A stretch of 64,000 nt of DNA from Spirochaetia bacterium (GTDB taxonomy: Bacteria; Spirochaetota; Leptospiria; Turneriellales; JAOUOS01): assembly GCA_029880265.1 (NCBI GenBank), contig JAOUOT010000003.1, positions 105,762 through 169,761 on the forward strand, read 5' to 3'. The translations under genes and the position numbers were made by a program. Below, in pieces: positions 1 to 7,343 of the stretch; position 1 is the stretch's first letter; each line of letters opens with the position of its first letter. The notes beneath the pieces were generated by a model. The model had not been told where the DNA came from and searched no databases. It worked only from the letters and a program-made list of their open reading frames with translations.

Positions 1-215
1 TTGAGGGTCATACAGATAAAATAGGCAGCGCTTCTGTAAACTATCATTTATCTTTTAAAAGAGCAAAAGCAATTAGAGAATATCTCATATCAAAAGACAT
101 AAGTAAAAAAAGACTTCTTATTAAGGCCTACGGTTCTACGCGGCCCATTGTCCCGAATAATTCGGCTTCTAACAGAGCGATAAACAGGCGGGTCGAATTC
201 ATTATTGTTAAATAA
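1..215 (+). CDS. OmpA-family C-terminal domain protein (3' end only)
   Basis: The window opens inside a gene. The readable frame (codons from base 3, stop TAA at 213-215) gives about 70 residues beginning EGHTDK, followed by RAKAIREYL, IKAYGS and the closing NRAINRRVEFIIVK. This is the peptidoglycan-binding end of OmpA/Pal/MotB-type domains: a GHTD strand, a helix with SxxRAxAxxxYL, a GYGE-like turn and a NRRVE strand. By family knowledge the domain lies in the periplasm and binds the diaminopimelate of peptidoglycan. The N-terminal part, and so the full architecture, is outside the window. Its end overlaps the convergent gene at 208-951 by 8 bases. Confidence 0.85.
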   Translation, partial: EGHTDKIGSASVNYHLSFKRAKAIREYLISKDISKKRLLIKAYGSTRPIVPNNSASNRAINRRVEFIIVK

Positions 216-951
216 ACGCGGCAATTTTATTGTAAAGTTTCAGGTTATCAGAATGCGCGTTTATGACTTTCTCAATTAAGGCGTCTGGTATTTCATATTT
301 TAATGAAGCCAAACCGCATGCCATTGCCGCGATAGTATCGGTATCGCCGCCGTAAGAAAGAGCTTTTTGCCCGGTATCTTCAAAAGAATTGCCCCTTAAA
401 AAAGCTTCGACAGCGAGAGGAACCGACTCTGACGCTCTTAGGTTTTTTTTATAATCTCTTCCCGCTTCGGGAAGCAAGGCGTCAGCATAATAATCTGTTA
501 TTTTCATGGGATTTATTTTCTCTTTGATTAAATAAGCTAAAAGAGCGATAGTTACGGCGCCGTCTATGGCTTCGGAATTATTATGGGTTAGCATGCACTG
601 TTTTTTAGCAATTTCGACGGCTTCTTCGGGGGTTGAAGCAAATTCTGCGGCGGGAGCAATTCTCATCGACGCTCCGTTGCCATAAGAATCTTTTCGATAA
701 GGCTTGTTTTCTAAAAATGAGGCCTGATTTCTGCCGTAGCCCCTTTTACTTCCCGAATATACTTCTTTAAGTTTGCTTTCAAGATTTTCTAAAGAAAGAT
801 TTTGGCTATTAAGCCATAAAGCGATACCGTATGCCTGTTCGGTATCGTCGGTGTAGGGGCCAATTTCGTCGCCAGAAACATATCCGGCCGCTTCATAGAG
901 AGAGCCCATGCAATCGCCGATAAATATTCCCAGCAGACTTTTAAATTTCAT
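208..951 (-). CDS. ADP-ribosylglycohydrolase (DraG/ARH-like)
   Basis: About 247 residues, the usual size of the ADP-ribosylglycohydrolase family, which removes ADP-ribose from proteins or small molecules using two divalent metal ions. Family marks seen are GDCMGSLYE near the N-terminus, the DDTEQ motif (first metal-binding acids), GNGASMRIAP in the middle and GGDTDTIAAM near the C-terminus (second metal-binding acids). A TTG three codons upstream is possible, but the ATG at 951 overlaps the stop of the upstream gene (ATGA, 948-951), which is typical of translational coupling, so I chose it. No ADP-ribosyltransferase partner is nearby; the substrate is unknown. Confidence 0.9.
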   Translation of the reverse strand: MKFKSLLGIFIGDCMGSLYEAAGYVSGDEIGPYTDDTEQAYGIALWLNSQNLSLENLESKLKEVYSGSKRGYGRNQASFLENKPYRKDSYGNGASMRIAPAAEFASTPEEAVEIAKKQCMLTHNNSEAIDGAVTIALLAYLIKEKINPMKITDYYADALLPEAGRDYKKNLRASESVPLAVEAFLRGNSFEDTGQKALSYGGDTDTIAAMACGLASLKYEIPDALIEKVINAHSDNLKLYNKIAAFI

Positions 952-1718
952 GACTCGCAAAAATATTTATAATAATTTTCTATATTTGAATTTAAATATT
1001 CAACTTCTTCAAGGCCGGTTTCTTTCTCAAGAAATATGTTTTCATACATCCATTTCGAATCTTGTTTTGATAAAACTAAAAAACCGTTTTTTATCAGATC
1101 ATTCAAAGTAAATTCGTTAAGCTCTAAGATTGAAGCGTTTTCTTTTAAGAAATGACTTAGGCCCGGTTCCCCTTCAAGAAATAGCCATAACGCGGGTCTT
1201 TCTTTTTTACAATTTTTCTTAAAAAAATGAGAAAGCTCAAGAAACAAAGCCAGAGATTTTTTATTGGTCAAATTATCGGGAGCGTAGAAAAAAAACCAGA
1301 TTATCTGCGGATTTTCATTGCCAATTTGAATATGCATATTTTTTAAGAGTTTATTTTTTAGCGGTTTCGCTTTCTTATTTCTGGCGTTATTTTCTTGCGC
1401 ATATGCCTCTTGTTTTTTTATAAGTTTATAAGAATTTTCAACGCTTTCGCAGTTTTTATCGGGCAAGTAAGGTTCGCATCTTTGAACTCCTATTTCAGAA
1501 AAAAAACGCGCCAAATAATAAAAACGTCTGTTGGTTTTCCATCCGCTTATTTTTTCTGATTTCTGAGCAGAGCTGTTTAAGAAAAAGTTGTGATAAGCCA
1601 AATCAAAAGACCTTACTTCATGGCTAAGAAGCCTTTCTGGATAAAAAATATTGAATGCCGACAATAAGATTAAAACAAAAGAAATGCCGGCTAAAGTCAG
1701 AGATAACTTTTTAATCAT
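948..1718 (-). CDS. exported or membrane-anchored protein of unknown function
   Basis: 256 residues, not recognised. Residues 1-25 hold a lysine pair followed by a hydrophobic stretch (LSLTLAGISFVLILLSAF), a signal anchor or uncleaved signal peptide. The rest is charged with several aromatic clusters (IIWFFFYAP, ALWLFLEGEPG), suggesting a folded periplasmic domain. No catalytic motif was found. It lies 14 bases after the small membrane protein at 1733-2041, and its stop overlaps the start of the ADP-ribosylglycohydrolase gene, so the three form one operon read on the minus strand. Confidence 0.6.
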   Translation of the reverse strand: MIKKLSLTLAGISFVLILLSAFNIFYPERLLSHEVRSFDLAYHNFFLNSSAQKSEKISGWKTNRRFYYLARFFSEIGVQRCEPYLPDKNCESVENSYKLIKKQEAYAQENNARNKKAKPLKNKLLKNMHIQIGNENPQIIWFFFYAPDNLTNKKSLALFLELSHFFKKNCKKERPALWLFLEGEPGLSHFLKENASILELNEFTLNDLIKNGFLVLSKQDSKWMYENIFLEKETGLEEVEYLNSNIENYYKYFCES

Positions 1719-1732
1719 GAATGAAAGCGAAT

Positions 1733-2041
1733 TTAGTAATCTTGTCTTTGCTTGTCATGATTTATCTTATTAAAAATATAAAGAGCAATATATCCGCCGA
1801 AGATTGCCGCTAGAATATCAACATTGCTACCGAGACCTTTTTGAAGAAAATCTATAGAATATTTTAAAGGTCTATGCAGTAACAGCGCCCCTAATATAGA
1901 ACCAAATATGCCGACAACGAGCCCCCCTATAAAGCCCCCCAGCAGGTCTTTTCTTTTCCATGAATAAAAAAGCCAGCTTAATATACCGCCTAATATAAGA
2001 TAAACGCCTACGTCAATGATAATGGATAATATTTCTTTCAT
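1733..2041 (-). CDS. small membrane protein, GlsB/YeaQ/YmgE-like
   Basis: 102 residues with three hydrophobic segments and glycine-rich helices (LILGGILSWLF, GGFIGGLVVGIFGSILGALL, AAIFGGYIALYIF). The Gly-rich GGLVVGIFGSILG pattern resembles the GlsB/YeaQ/YmgE 'transglycosylase-associated' family of tiny inner-membrane proteins of unclear function. First gene of the three-gene minus-strand operon; a promoter candidate lies at 2067-2095. Family assignment is tentative. Confidence 0.6.
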   Translation of the reverse strand: MKEILSIIIDVGVYLILGGILSWLFYSWKRKDLLGGFIGGLVVGIFGSILGALLLHRPLKYSIDFLQKGLGSNVDILAAIFGGYIALYIFNKINHDKQRQDY

Positions 2042-2066
2042 CTTTTATTTCTATTTTGGGATATTT

Positions 2067-2095
2067 AGAATAAATTACACAGTATGACAAGTAAA
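2067..2095 (-). promoter_or_regulatory. candidate sigma70-type promoter
   Basis: On the minus strand TTTACT (2095-2090), 17 bases, TATTCT (2072-2067). It would start the operon 2041 to 208 with a leader of about 20 bases. Found by eye only. Confidence 0.4.
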
Positions 2096-2099
2096 ATCG

Positions 2100-2585
2100 T
2101 TAATCTTTCTTGCCATAAATTTCTTTAAGCTTTGAATTTACTACATCTGGAACCCTGTCTGCGATGTGCCCCCCGTATGAGGCCACCTCTTTAATCATTG
2201 TCGATGAAATAAATGAATGCTCGCCGCTGCTCATTAAAAATACCGTTTCAAGCTTAGAAAATAAATTTCTATTCATGAGAAAAACAGCGTGTTCGTAATC
2301 AAAATCTGAAACGGCTCGCAAACCCCTGATAACAATTTTTATATCGTTTCCACGGCAAAAATCGACAAGCAATCCCGAAAACATTTTTATACTGACATTT
2401 GATCTTTTTTTCATTACTTCAGAAATTAAGTCTATTCTTTGCTCAATCGTTAAAAGACTTTTTTTGGCCGAATTATGCAAAACGGCAATGACAAGATGAT
2501 CGACTATTTCAAGAGCTCTATCTATTATATCTAAGTGTCCGTTTGTCAAAGGATCAAAACTGCCCGGATATACCGCTTTTCTCAT
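2100..2585 (-). CDS. coaD: phosphopantetheine adenylyltransferase
   Basis: 161 residues, the normal length of CoaD, which transfers AMP from ATP to 4'-phosphopantetheine in the penultimate step of coenzyme A synthesis. The nucleotidyltransferase signature YPGSFDPLTNGH is at residues 6-17 (TNGH is the HxGH-type motif), IRGLR lies mid-protein, and the C-terminal HSFISSTMIKEVA matches the family's ISSTxxKE motif. The frame is open for 18 codons further upstream, but those do not fit the family, so the ATG at 2585 just before RKAVYPGSF is the start. No Shine-Dalgarno site is obvious. Divergent from mdh. Confidence 0.96.
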   Translation of the reverse strand: MRKAVYPGSFDPLTNGHLDIIDRALEIVDHLVIAVLHNSAKKSLLTIEQRIDLISEVMKKRSNVSIKMFSGLLVDFCRGNDIKIVIRGLRAVSDFDYEHAVFLMNRNLFSKLETVFLMSSGEHSFISSTMIKEVASYGGHIADRVPDVVNSKLKEIYGKKD

Positions 2586-2703
2586 AAAACAACCAAGGTG
2601 ATAATTTAAGCTTTTGCGTAAAGTAATTACTGTTGACAATATGAAGAAATTTTTCTTGTATATCCCTCACATAAATTATTATATATAAAAAAAGGAGAAG
2701 GCG

Positions 2704-3663
2704 ATGAGAAAATTCAGCAGACCAAAAATAGCTTTAATAGGGGCCGGAATGATTGGCTCAAACCTCGCTTATATGGCCGCTAAAAAAGGGCTTGGCGACA
2801 TTGTATTGTACGACATTATAGAAGGGCTGCCGCAGGGCAAGGCTCTTGATATTATGGAAGCCACTCCCGTAGATAAAATAAATTCAATCATCACAGGAAC
2901 CAATAACTATGAAGATATAAAAGGTTCAGATCTTGTTATCATAACAGCGGGAATTCCCCGTAAACCGGGCATGAGCAGAGACGATTTATTAACGACAAAT
3001 TCAAAAATCATGCAGCAAGTCGCCGAAAATGTGAAGATTTATGCTCCTAACTCTTTTGTCATTGTAATTTCAAACCCTTTAGACGCCATGGTATACTTGT
3101 TTTATCAGATATCGGGTTTTGAAAAAAACCGCGTTATGGGCATGGCGGGAATTTTAGACGCCGCGAGATTCAGGTCGTTTATTTCTTTAGAAACAAAAAT
3201 TAGCGTTGAAAGCATCAGCGCGTTTGTCTTAGGCGGTCACGGAGACTCTATGGTGCCATTGCCCAGATATTCTTATGTCGGCGGAGTTCCTTTGCCCGAT
3301 TTTCCGGGGATGACGCAGGCAAAAATAGATTCAATTGTTGAAAGAACCAGAAAAGGCGGCGGCGAAATAGTCGCTCTTTTAAAAACCGGTTCGGCATTTT
3401 ACGCTCCCGCTATAAGCGCGATTGCAATGGCAGAGAGTATTATTAAAGATCAAAAGCGCGTTTATCCGGCGGCCGTATATTGCGACGGAGAATACGGATA
3501 CAATGATCTTTTCATTGGTCTGCCTGCTGTTTTTGGCGGCAACGGAGTCGAGAAAATTATAGAAATAAAACTTGAAGATCATGAGAAAGCCGCTCTTGAT
3601 AAATCGGCCGAGGCCGTTGAGCATTTAAAAGGCGATCTGAGAAACTTGAAATTTCTCTCTTAA
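2704..3663 (+). CDS. mdh: malate dehydrogenase (LDH-like type)
   Basis: 319 residues. Interconverts malate and oxaloacetate with NAD in the TCA cycle. The Rossmann motif GAGMIGSN is at residues 13-20. The substrate loop [11 protein letters not shown] carries Arg86 and Arg92, the arginine at the specificity position marking malate rather than lactate. Catalytic Asp152 and Arg155 (DAARF) and His179 (GGHGDSM) are all present. A strong ribosome site, AAAGGAG, lies 9 bases before the ATG. The lack of the long extra loops of E. coli Mdh and the overall pattern place it in the LDH-like [MDH III] group. Followed 18 bases later by yqgE. Confidence 0.96.
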   Translation: MRKFSRPKIALIGAGMIGSNLAYMAAKKGLGDIVLYDIIEGLPQGKALDIMEATPVDKINSIITGTNNYEDIKGSDLVIITAGIPRKPGMSRDDLLTTNSKIMQQVAENVKIYAPNSFVIVISNPLDAMVYLFYQISGFEKNRVMGMAGILDAARFRSFISLETKISVESISAFVLGGHGDSMVPLPRYSYVGGVPLPDFPGMTQAKIDSIVERTRKGGGEIVALLKTGSAFYAPAISAIAMAESIIKDQKRVYPAAVYCDGEYGYNDLFIGLPAVFGGNGVEKIIEIKLEDHEKAALDKSAEAVEHLKGDLRNLKFLS

Positions 3664-3674
3664 TCATGTATATT
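3646..3674 (+). promoter_or_regulatory. candidate promoter for leaderless yqgE mRNA
   Basis: TTGAAA (3646-3651), 17 bases, TATATT (3669-3674), then 7 bases to the ATG at 3682. It lies across the end of mdh. The predicted start of transcription falls on or next to the start codon, and no Shine-Dalgarno sequence is present. Confidence 0.45.
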
Positions 3675-3681
3675 TTTATTA

Positions 3682-4236
3682 ATGATAAAGAAAAATAATT
3701 TTTTAAGCGGCAATTTTCTTGTATCAAATTCGACAATTCAAGATCCAAATTTTTTACAGACGGTTGTTTTTTTAATAGAACATGACGAACACGGTGCGTT
3801 TGGTCTGGTGGTAAACCGTTTAAAAGATCTTACTCTGCGCGACGCATTGCAGGGGCTAGCCTCAAACGCAGGCGATATTTATCTTTTTGAAGGCGGCCCC
3901 GTGCGGCCAGACGCCCTATTTATTCTACACGGAAACCAAAACGCAGAAAGCCCCGGCACAGAAATAATTTCGGGAGTTTACTTAGGAAGCAGCAAAGAAT
4001 TAATCGAAGAATTAATAAATAACGAGTATCCATATCATATTTATCACGGCTATGCGGGATGGGGGCCGGGCCAGCTTGAAAGCGAAATGGAAGCGAAAAC
4101 ATGGGTCACGATGCCAGCAACAAAAGAAATTATTTTTCACGAAAAGCCCGATATAGTTTGGCGCGAGGCCCTTCATCATAAAGGCGGCATTTATGGTTAT
4201 TTTGCCAAAAACGTGAAAAACCCTTTTTTAAATTAA
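3682..4236 (+). CDS. yqgE: YqgE/AlgH (UPF0301) family protein
   Basis: 184 residues, typical for the YqgE/AlgH family (UPF0301), cytoplasmic proteins of unresolved function. Marks: the start FLSGNFLVSN, DPNFLQTVVFLIEHDEHGAFGLVVNR, the segment LFEGGPV, HIYHGYAGWGPGQLESEM, and the closing KGGIYGYFA. The gene ends on the base before the mnmA start codon, so the two are probably translationally coupled. No ribosome site is seen before its own ATG; a promoter ending 7 bases upstream suggests a leaderless message. Confidence 0.93.
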   Translation: MIKKNNFLSGNFLVSNSTIQDPNFLQTVVFLIEHDEHGAFGLVVNRLKDLTLRDALQGLASNAGDIYLFEGGPVRPDALFILHGNQNAESPGTEIISGVYLGSSKELIEELINNEYPYHIYHGYAGWGPGQLESEMEAKTWVTMPATKEIIFHEKPDIVWREALHHKGGIYGYFAKNVKNPFLN

Positions 4237-5331
4237 ATGTCAAAAAAAGTTCTCGTTGCGTTATCAGGAGGAATTGATTCTGCCGTTTCTGCTTTATTAT
4301 TGAAAGAAAAAGGCTATGACGTCTCGGGGGTTAATATGCGTCTATGGGGGGGGTATGATGAAAATACCGATGTATGCGCAAATTCGTGTTGTTCGCCCCA
4401 AGACAGCAAAGACGCCGCCGAGATAGCCGCCTTATTAAATGTTCCATTTTATACGTTTCGTCTTGAAAACGAATTTTCTAACCAGGTCGTTAAAAATTTT
4501 ATTGAGGCCTACCAGAGCGGCAAAACGCCTAACCCTTGCGTTCAATGCAATAATCATTTGAAGTTTGGTTTGTTGATGAAAAAAACTTCTTCAATGGGTT
4601 TCGATTATTTTGCCACGGGACACTACGCTTCTATAAAAAAACTAAAAAATGGCAGATATGCTCTTTTCCCGCCTGCCGATGAAAAAAAAGATCAAACTTA
4701 CTTTTTATACGGAATGTCGCAGGAACATTTAAAGAAAACGATATTTCCTCTGGCCGAGTATCAAAAAAGCGAAGTTCGAAAAATTGCTGAAAAAAATAAT
4801 ATACCAATCGCAAAAAAATCAGACTCCCAGGAAATTTGCTTTGTTCCCAACAACGACTACAGAGAATTTTTAAGAAAAGAAGGCGTAAAATTTCAAAAAG
4901 GAAATATTATAAATGAACAAGGCGAAATAATGGGTACCCATGACGGAAAAGAAAACTTTACGGTGGGCCAGCGAAAAGGATTAAATATTGCCGTAGGACA
5001 TCCGTTATATGTAAAGACAATTCATGAAAATGGAGATATCGTCGTAGTAAAAGACAGAAACGACCTTTTTGTAAAAGAGTTTTTTATAAAAAACACGATT
5101 TTTCAGGGATTTCGGTTTGAAGATATTCCCAAAGAAGGTTTAGATATTTTAATTCAAGTAAGATATAATAGCAGACCCGTAGCGGCTGTTATATTGCCAT
5201 TAACAGAACTGACGCTAAAAGTTTCTGCTCTAGAAAACGCCGGAGCCGTTACCCCCGGTCAATCGGCGGTTGTTTATCATACTCATGAAAAATATGTTTT
5301 GGCGGGCGGCGAAATAAGCCTTACCGCTTAA
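4237..5331 (+). CDS. mnmA: tRNA-specific 2-thiouridylase MnmA
   Basis: 364 residues. Uses ATP and sulfur relayed by a sulfurtransferase to make 2-thiouridine at the wobble base of Lys, Glu and Gln tRNAs. The PP-loop SGGIDS is at residues 10-15. Cys101 in NPCVQC and Cys201 in SQEICFVP correspond to the catalytic cysteine pair (E. coli Cys102 and Cys199). FATGHY, the GQRKGL motif and the C-terminal VRYNSRP and TPGQSAV strands complete the family pattern. It begins directly after the yqgE stop and its last four bases overlap the convergent HEAT-repeat gene. Confidence 0.97.
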   Translation: MSKKVLVALSGGIDSAVSALLLKEKGYDVSGVNMRLWGGYDENTDVCANSCCSPQDSKDAAEIAALLNVPFYTFRLENEFSNQVVKNFIEAYQSGKTPNPCVQCNNHLKFGLLMKKTSSMGFDYFATGHYASIKKLKNGRYALFPPADEKKDQTYFLYGMSQEHLKKTIFPLAEYQKSEVRKIAEKNNIPIAKKSDSQEICFVPNNDYREFLRKEGVKFQKGNIINEQGEIMGTHDGKENFTVGQRKGLNIAVGHPLYVKTIHENGDIVVVKDRNDLFVKEFFIKNTIFQGFRFEDIPKEGLDILIQVRYNSRPVAAVILPLTELTLKVSALENAGAVTPGQSAVVYHTHEKYVLAGGEISLTA

Positions 5332-6107
5332 TAGCTGTATATAGTATTCATATAAGCCTGATAAAGCTCTCTTCTTGTCAGTAAATCGTTTTCAATTAAC
5401 AGGGCCTTCTCAAGCGTCTCAATCGCTTCGGGAAACATCAATTCTTGTATTGCTTTTGCCGATGAATATCTTACAAGTATTTCTTCATGAAGAAGATAGT
5501 CTACAAGCTCTTTTCTTTCTTTCATGTCGCTGCCGTCTATTAGTAAAATAGAATGAAGCATCGAAACTTTTATCGAATCTTCTTTTTCTGACTTATAGGC
5601 GCTTCGAAGAGAGCTTAAAGACTGCTTATCCCGCAAATTGCTCAAAGAAAACGCGGCTGTTCTTCTTAAATCGTCATTTTTATCTTTTAAAAAAGGCTCA
5701 ACCGAACTTGCCGAACCGGGGTTTCGAACATAACCGATAGTTATTAAAATTTGCCTTTTTACAGAATCTTCTTTTTCTTCTTTAAGCGCTTCTTCTAAAT
5801 ACTTAAAAGTTTCTGGCAACTTTAAAAGCCCCAAACTCTGAGCGCTTTTTTGGCGAATTTCAGGATTTTCATCTTTTAGGTTTTCGACCAAGGCCCGAAA
5901 GCAAAAATATTTTCTGTCATAACCGCATTTGCTTATAGCGTGCAGTCTGGTTTTCACCAGACCCACTTTTGCGTTATAAAGCAACTCTCTATTTTTCTCA
6001 GAAAGAGGGTTTCGTACAGGGTTCGGCTTTAACGCTTCTAAGCCTGAAAATACAAAAAAAAATGCATATGCGTAAATAAAATATTTCATGTTTTTAGTAA
6101 GCTTCAT
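5328..6107 (-). CDS. exported HEAT-repeat protein
   Basis: 259 residues. The start at 6107 is preferred over an ATG three codons upstream because AAGGA (on the minus strand) is then 9 bases away, whereas the earlier ATG overlaps that site. Residues 1-26 form a signal peptide with a phenylalanine-rich core. The rest is a run of about five HEAT/PBS-lyase-type helical repeats of about 30 residues, for example DENPEIRQKSAQSLGLL, DDLRRTAAFSLSNLRD and EEILVRYSSAKAIQEL. Such repeats form a curved scaffold for protein contacts, here probably in the periplasm. Partner unknown. Confidence 0.75.
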   Translation of the reverse strand: MKLTKNMKYFIYAYAFFFVFSGLEALKPNPVRNPLSEKNRELLYNAKVGLVKTRLHAISKCGYDRKYFCFRALVENLKDENPEIRQKSAQSLGLLKLPETFKYLEEALKEEKEDSVKRQILITIGYVRNPGSASSVEPFLKDKNDDLRRTAAFSLSNLRDKQSLSSLRSAYKSEKEDSIKVSMLHSILLIDGSDMKERKELVDYLLHEEILVRYSSAKAIQELMFPEAIETLEKALLIENDLLTRRELYQAYMNTIYSY

Positions 6108-6241
6108 TTGATTCATCCTTAAAATTTAGAAAACGTACATAGTTATTTTCGTCATTTGCAACAGTCAAAGTTAAATGTTTTATGGCCGCATTTTCGATTT
6201 AGGATTAATTGCAATTTTCGAGAAAGCAAAACGCATTTTGG

Positions 6242-6269
6242 TTGACCTATTAAGTTTACGGCATATATT
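6242..6269 (+). promoter_or_regulatory. candidate sigma70-type promoter
   Basis: TTGACC (6242-6247), 16 bases, TATATT (6264-6269). The ATG of the membrane protein follows 13 bases after the -10 box, leaving a leader of only about 7 bases. It is the best promoter match in this intergenic region. Confidence 0.45.
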
Positions 6270-6282
6270 GAACATATAAATC

Positions 6283-6801
6283 ATGCTTAAGCCTTTTTTG
6301 TTCTTTTTTGAATTAATATACTATTCTGCCGCCGGTTTTGTCAATGTTTTTAAACGATTTCTAATCTCAATTATAAAATCTTTCGTCAAACTTCATTGGC
6401 TTGAAAAAATCTATATTTTAACGGCAATGATAACGGCGATTATGCTGACTCAAGGCTGGAGGTCTTACCGTATACCCTTTGGTTCTGATATCGACAAGTC
6501 TCATCAAATATATACCGATGATTTTTTAAGTATTATAATATTTCTAATTCTATCTTTAACGCCTTCTGTGTTTATTGTTTTTGAAGTTTCATTGAAGAAA
6601 AAGAAACTACTCTTTTTTCTATTAAGGTTTGCCGGCCTAACCGGCATGAGCGCCTTATATTATTTTAATTATATAAACCCAGAAAGAATGGCCCCTGTTA
6701 AGCAGGCTGAATTTACATGGCAATTTTATTCAATTTCGGCGTTTCTGCTCATTTTATGGATAAGCGGATTTCTGGGCTTAAATCAAGCCCAGAAATCGTG
6801 A
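6283..6801 (+). CDS. integral membrane protein of unknown function
   Basis: 172 residues, not recognised. An amphipathic, aromatic N-terminus is followed by about four hydrophobic helices (IYILTAMITAIML, FLSIIIFLILSLTPSVFIVF, LLFFLLRFAGLTGMSALYYF, SISAFLLILWISGFLGL). The loop after the first helix carries RSYRIPFGSDIDKSHQ. No known family motif was seen. Its end overlaps the convergent gene at 6783-7088 by 19 bases. Confidence 0.6.
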   Translation: MLKPFLFFFELIYYSAAGFVNVFKRFLISIIKSFVKLHWLEKIYILTAMITAIMLTQGWRSYRIPFGSDIDKSHQIYTDDFLSIIIFLILSLTPSVFIVFEVSLKKKKLLFFLLRFAGLTGMSALYYFNYINPERMAPVKQAEFTWQFYSISAFLLILWISGFLGLNQAQKS

Positions 6802-7088
6802 AGAAATTGAATTGTTTTTTGTTCTTTCAAATCGGTTTTCGATTCAACTGGTTTAGAATTTTCGGAAAATTTTAACTCAACTTTTTCGGCTAAAAACTCT
6901 TGTCTTAAGAGCGACTCAAAGTCTTCTCTAGGTACTATTTGTTTTTTCTTTAAAACAAATAGCTTACCCGAACCCGAAAACTTTCTATTTTCAGAGTTTT
7001 TATATCGGCTCTTTTCAGAACCCGCCTGTAAAGATTTGGCTAAATTAGCCGAAAACCTTATTGATTGTGCTGTATTCATATTTTTCAT
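6783..7088 (-). CDS. small basic hypothetical protein
   Basis: 101 residues, no signal peptide or membrane segment, rich in Lys, Ser and Glu. The C-terminal half has KKQIVPREDFESLLRQEFL, which looks like an amphipathic helix. Not recognised. A weak purine-rich site (GAAGAGA) lies just before the ATG on the minus strand. Situated downstream of gyrA on the same strand, beyond a 20-bp inverted repeat, so it may be transcribed separately. Confidence 0.5.
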   Translation of the reverse strand: MKNMNTAQSIRFSANLAKSLQAGSEKSRYKNSENRKFSGSGKLFVLKKKQIVPREDFESLLRQEFLAEKVELKFSENSKPVESKTDLKEQKTIQFLHDFWA

Positions 7089-7195
7089 AGTCTCTTCAAC
7101 AGCCGTTTATCAGTTTTAATTTACGGCTTTACGCCGCCTGACACAATCCAATTTCCCAAAGAATATACCTTTGTATATTCCCCGCCTATTTATTT

Positions 7196-7250
7196 GCGAT
7201 TGTATAAATCTGACAAAATATTCAATATTATGTCAGATTTATACAATCGC
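7196..7250. repeat. perfect 20-bp inverted repeat, 15-base loop
   Basis: The left arm 7196-7215 begins GCGATTGTATAAATC and the right arm 7231-7250 is its exact reverse complement. The loop is AATATT-rich. It lies in the 255-bp gap between gyrA and the gene at 6783-7088. Neither side has the T-run of an intrinsic terminator. The flanks share TTTATT, which could be a short target duplication. Nothing else was recognised in the gap. Confidence 0.85.
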
Positions 7251-7343
7251 TTTATTACTTGTCAATGTATAAAAACATAGTAAAATCGTCAACAAATTAT
7301 GTCACATTTTTTTTATGGAAAGTCTTTTTATTTTGGCGAAAAA

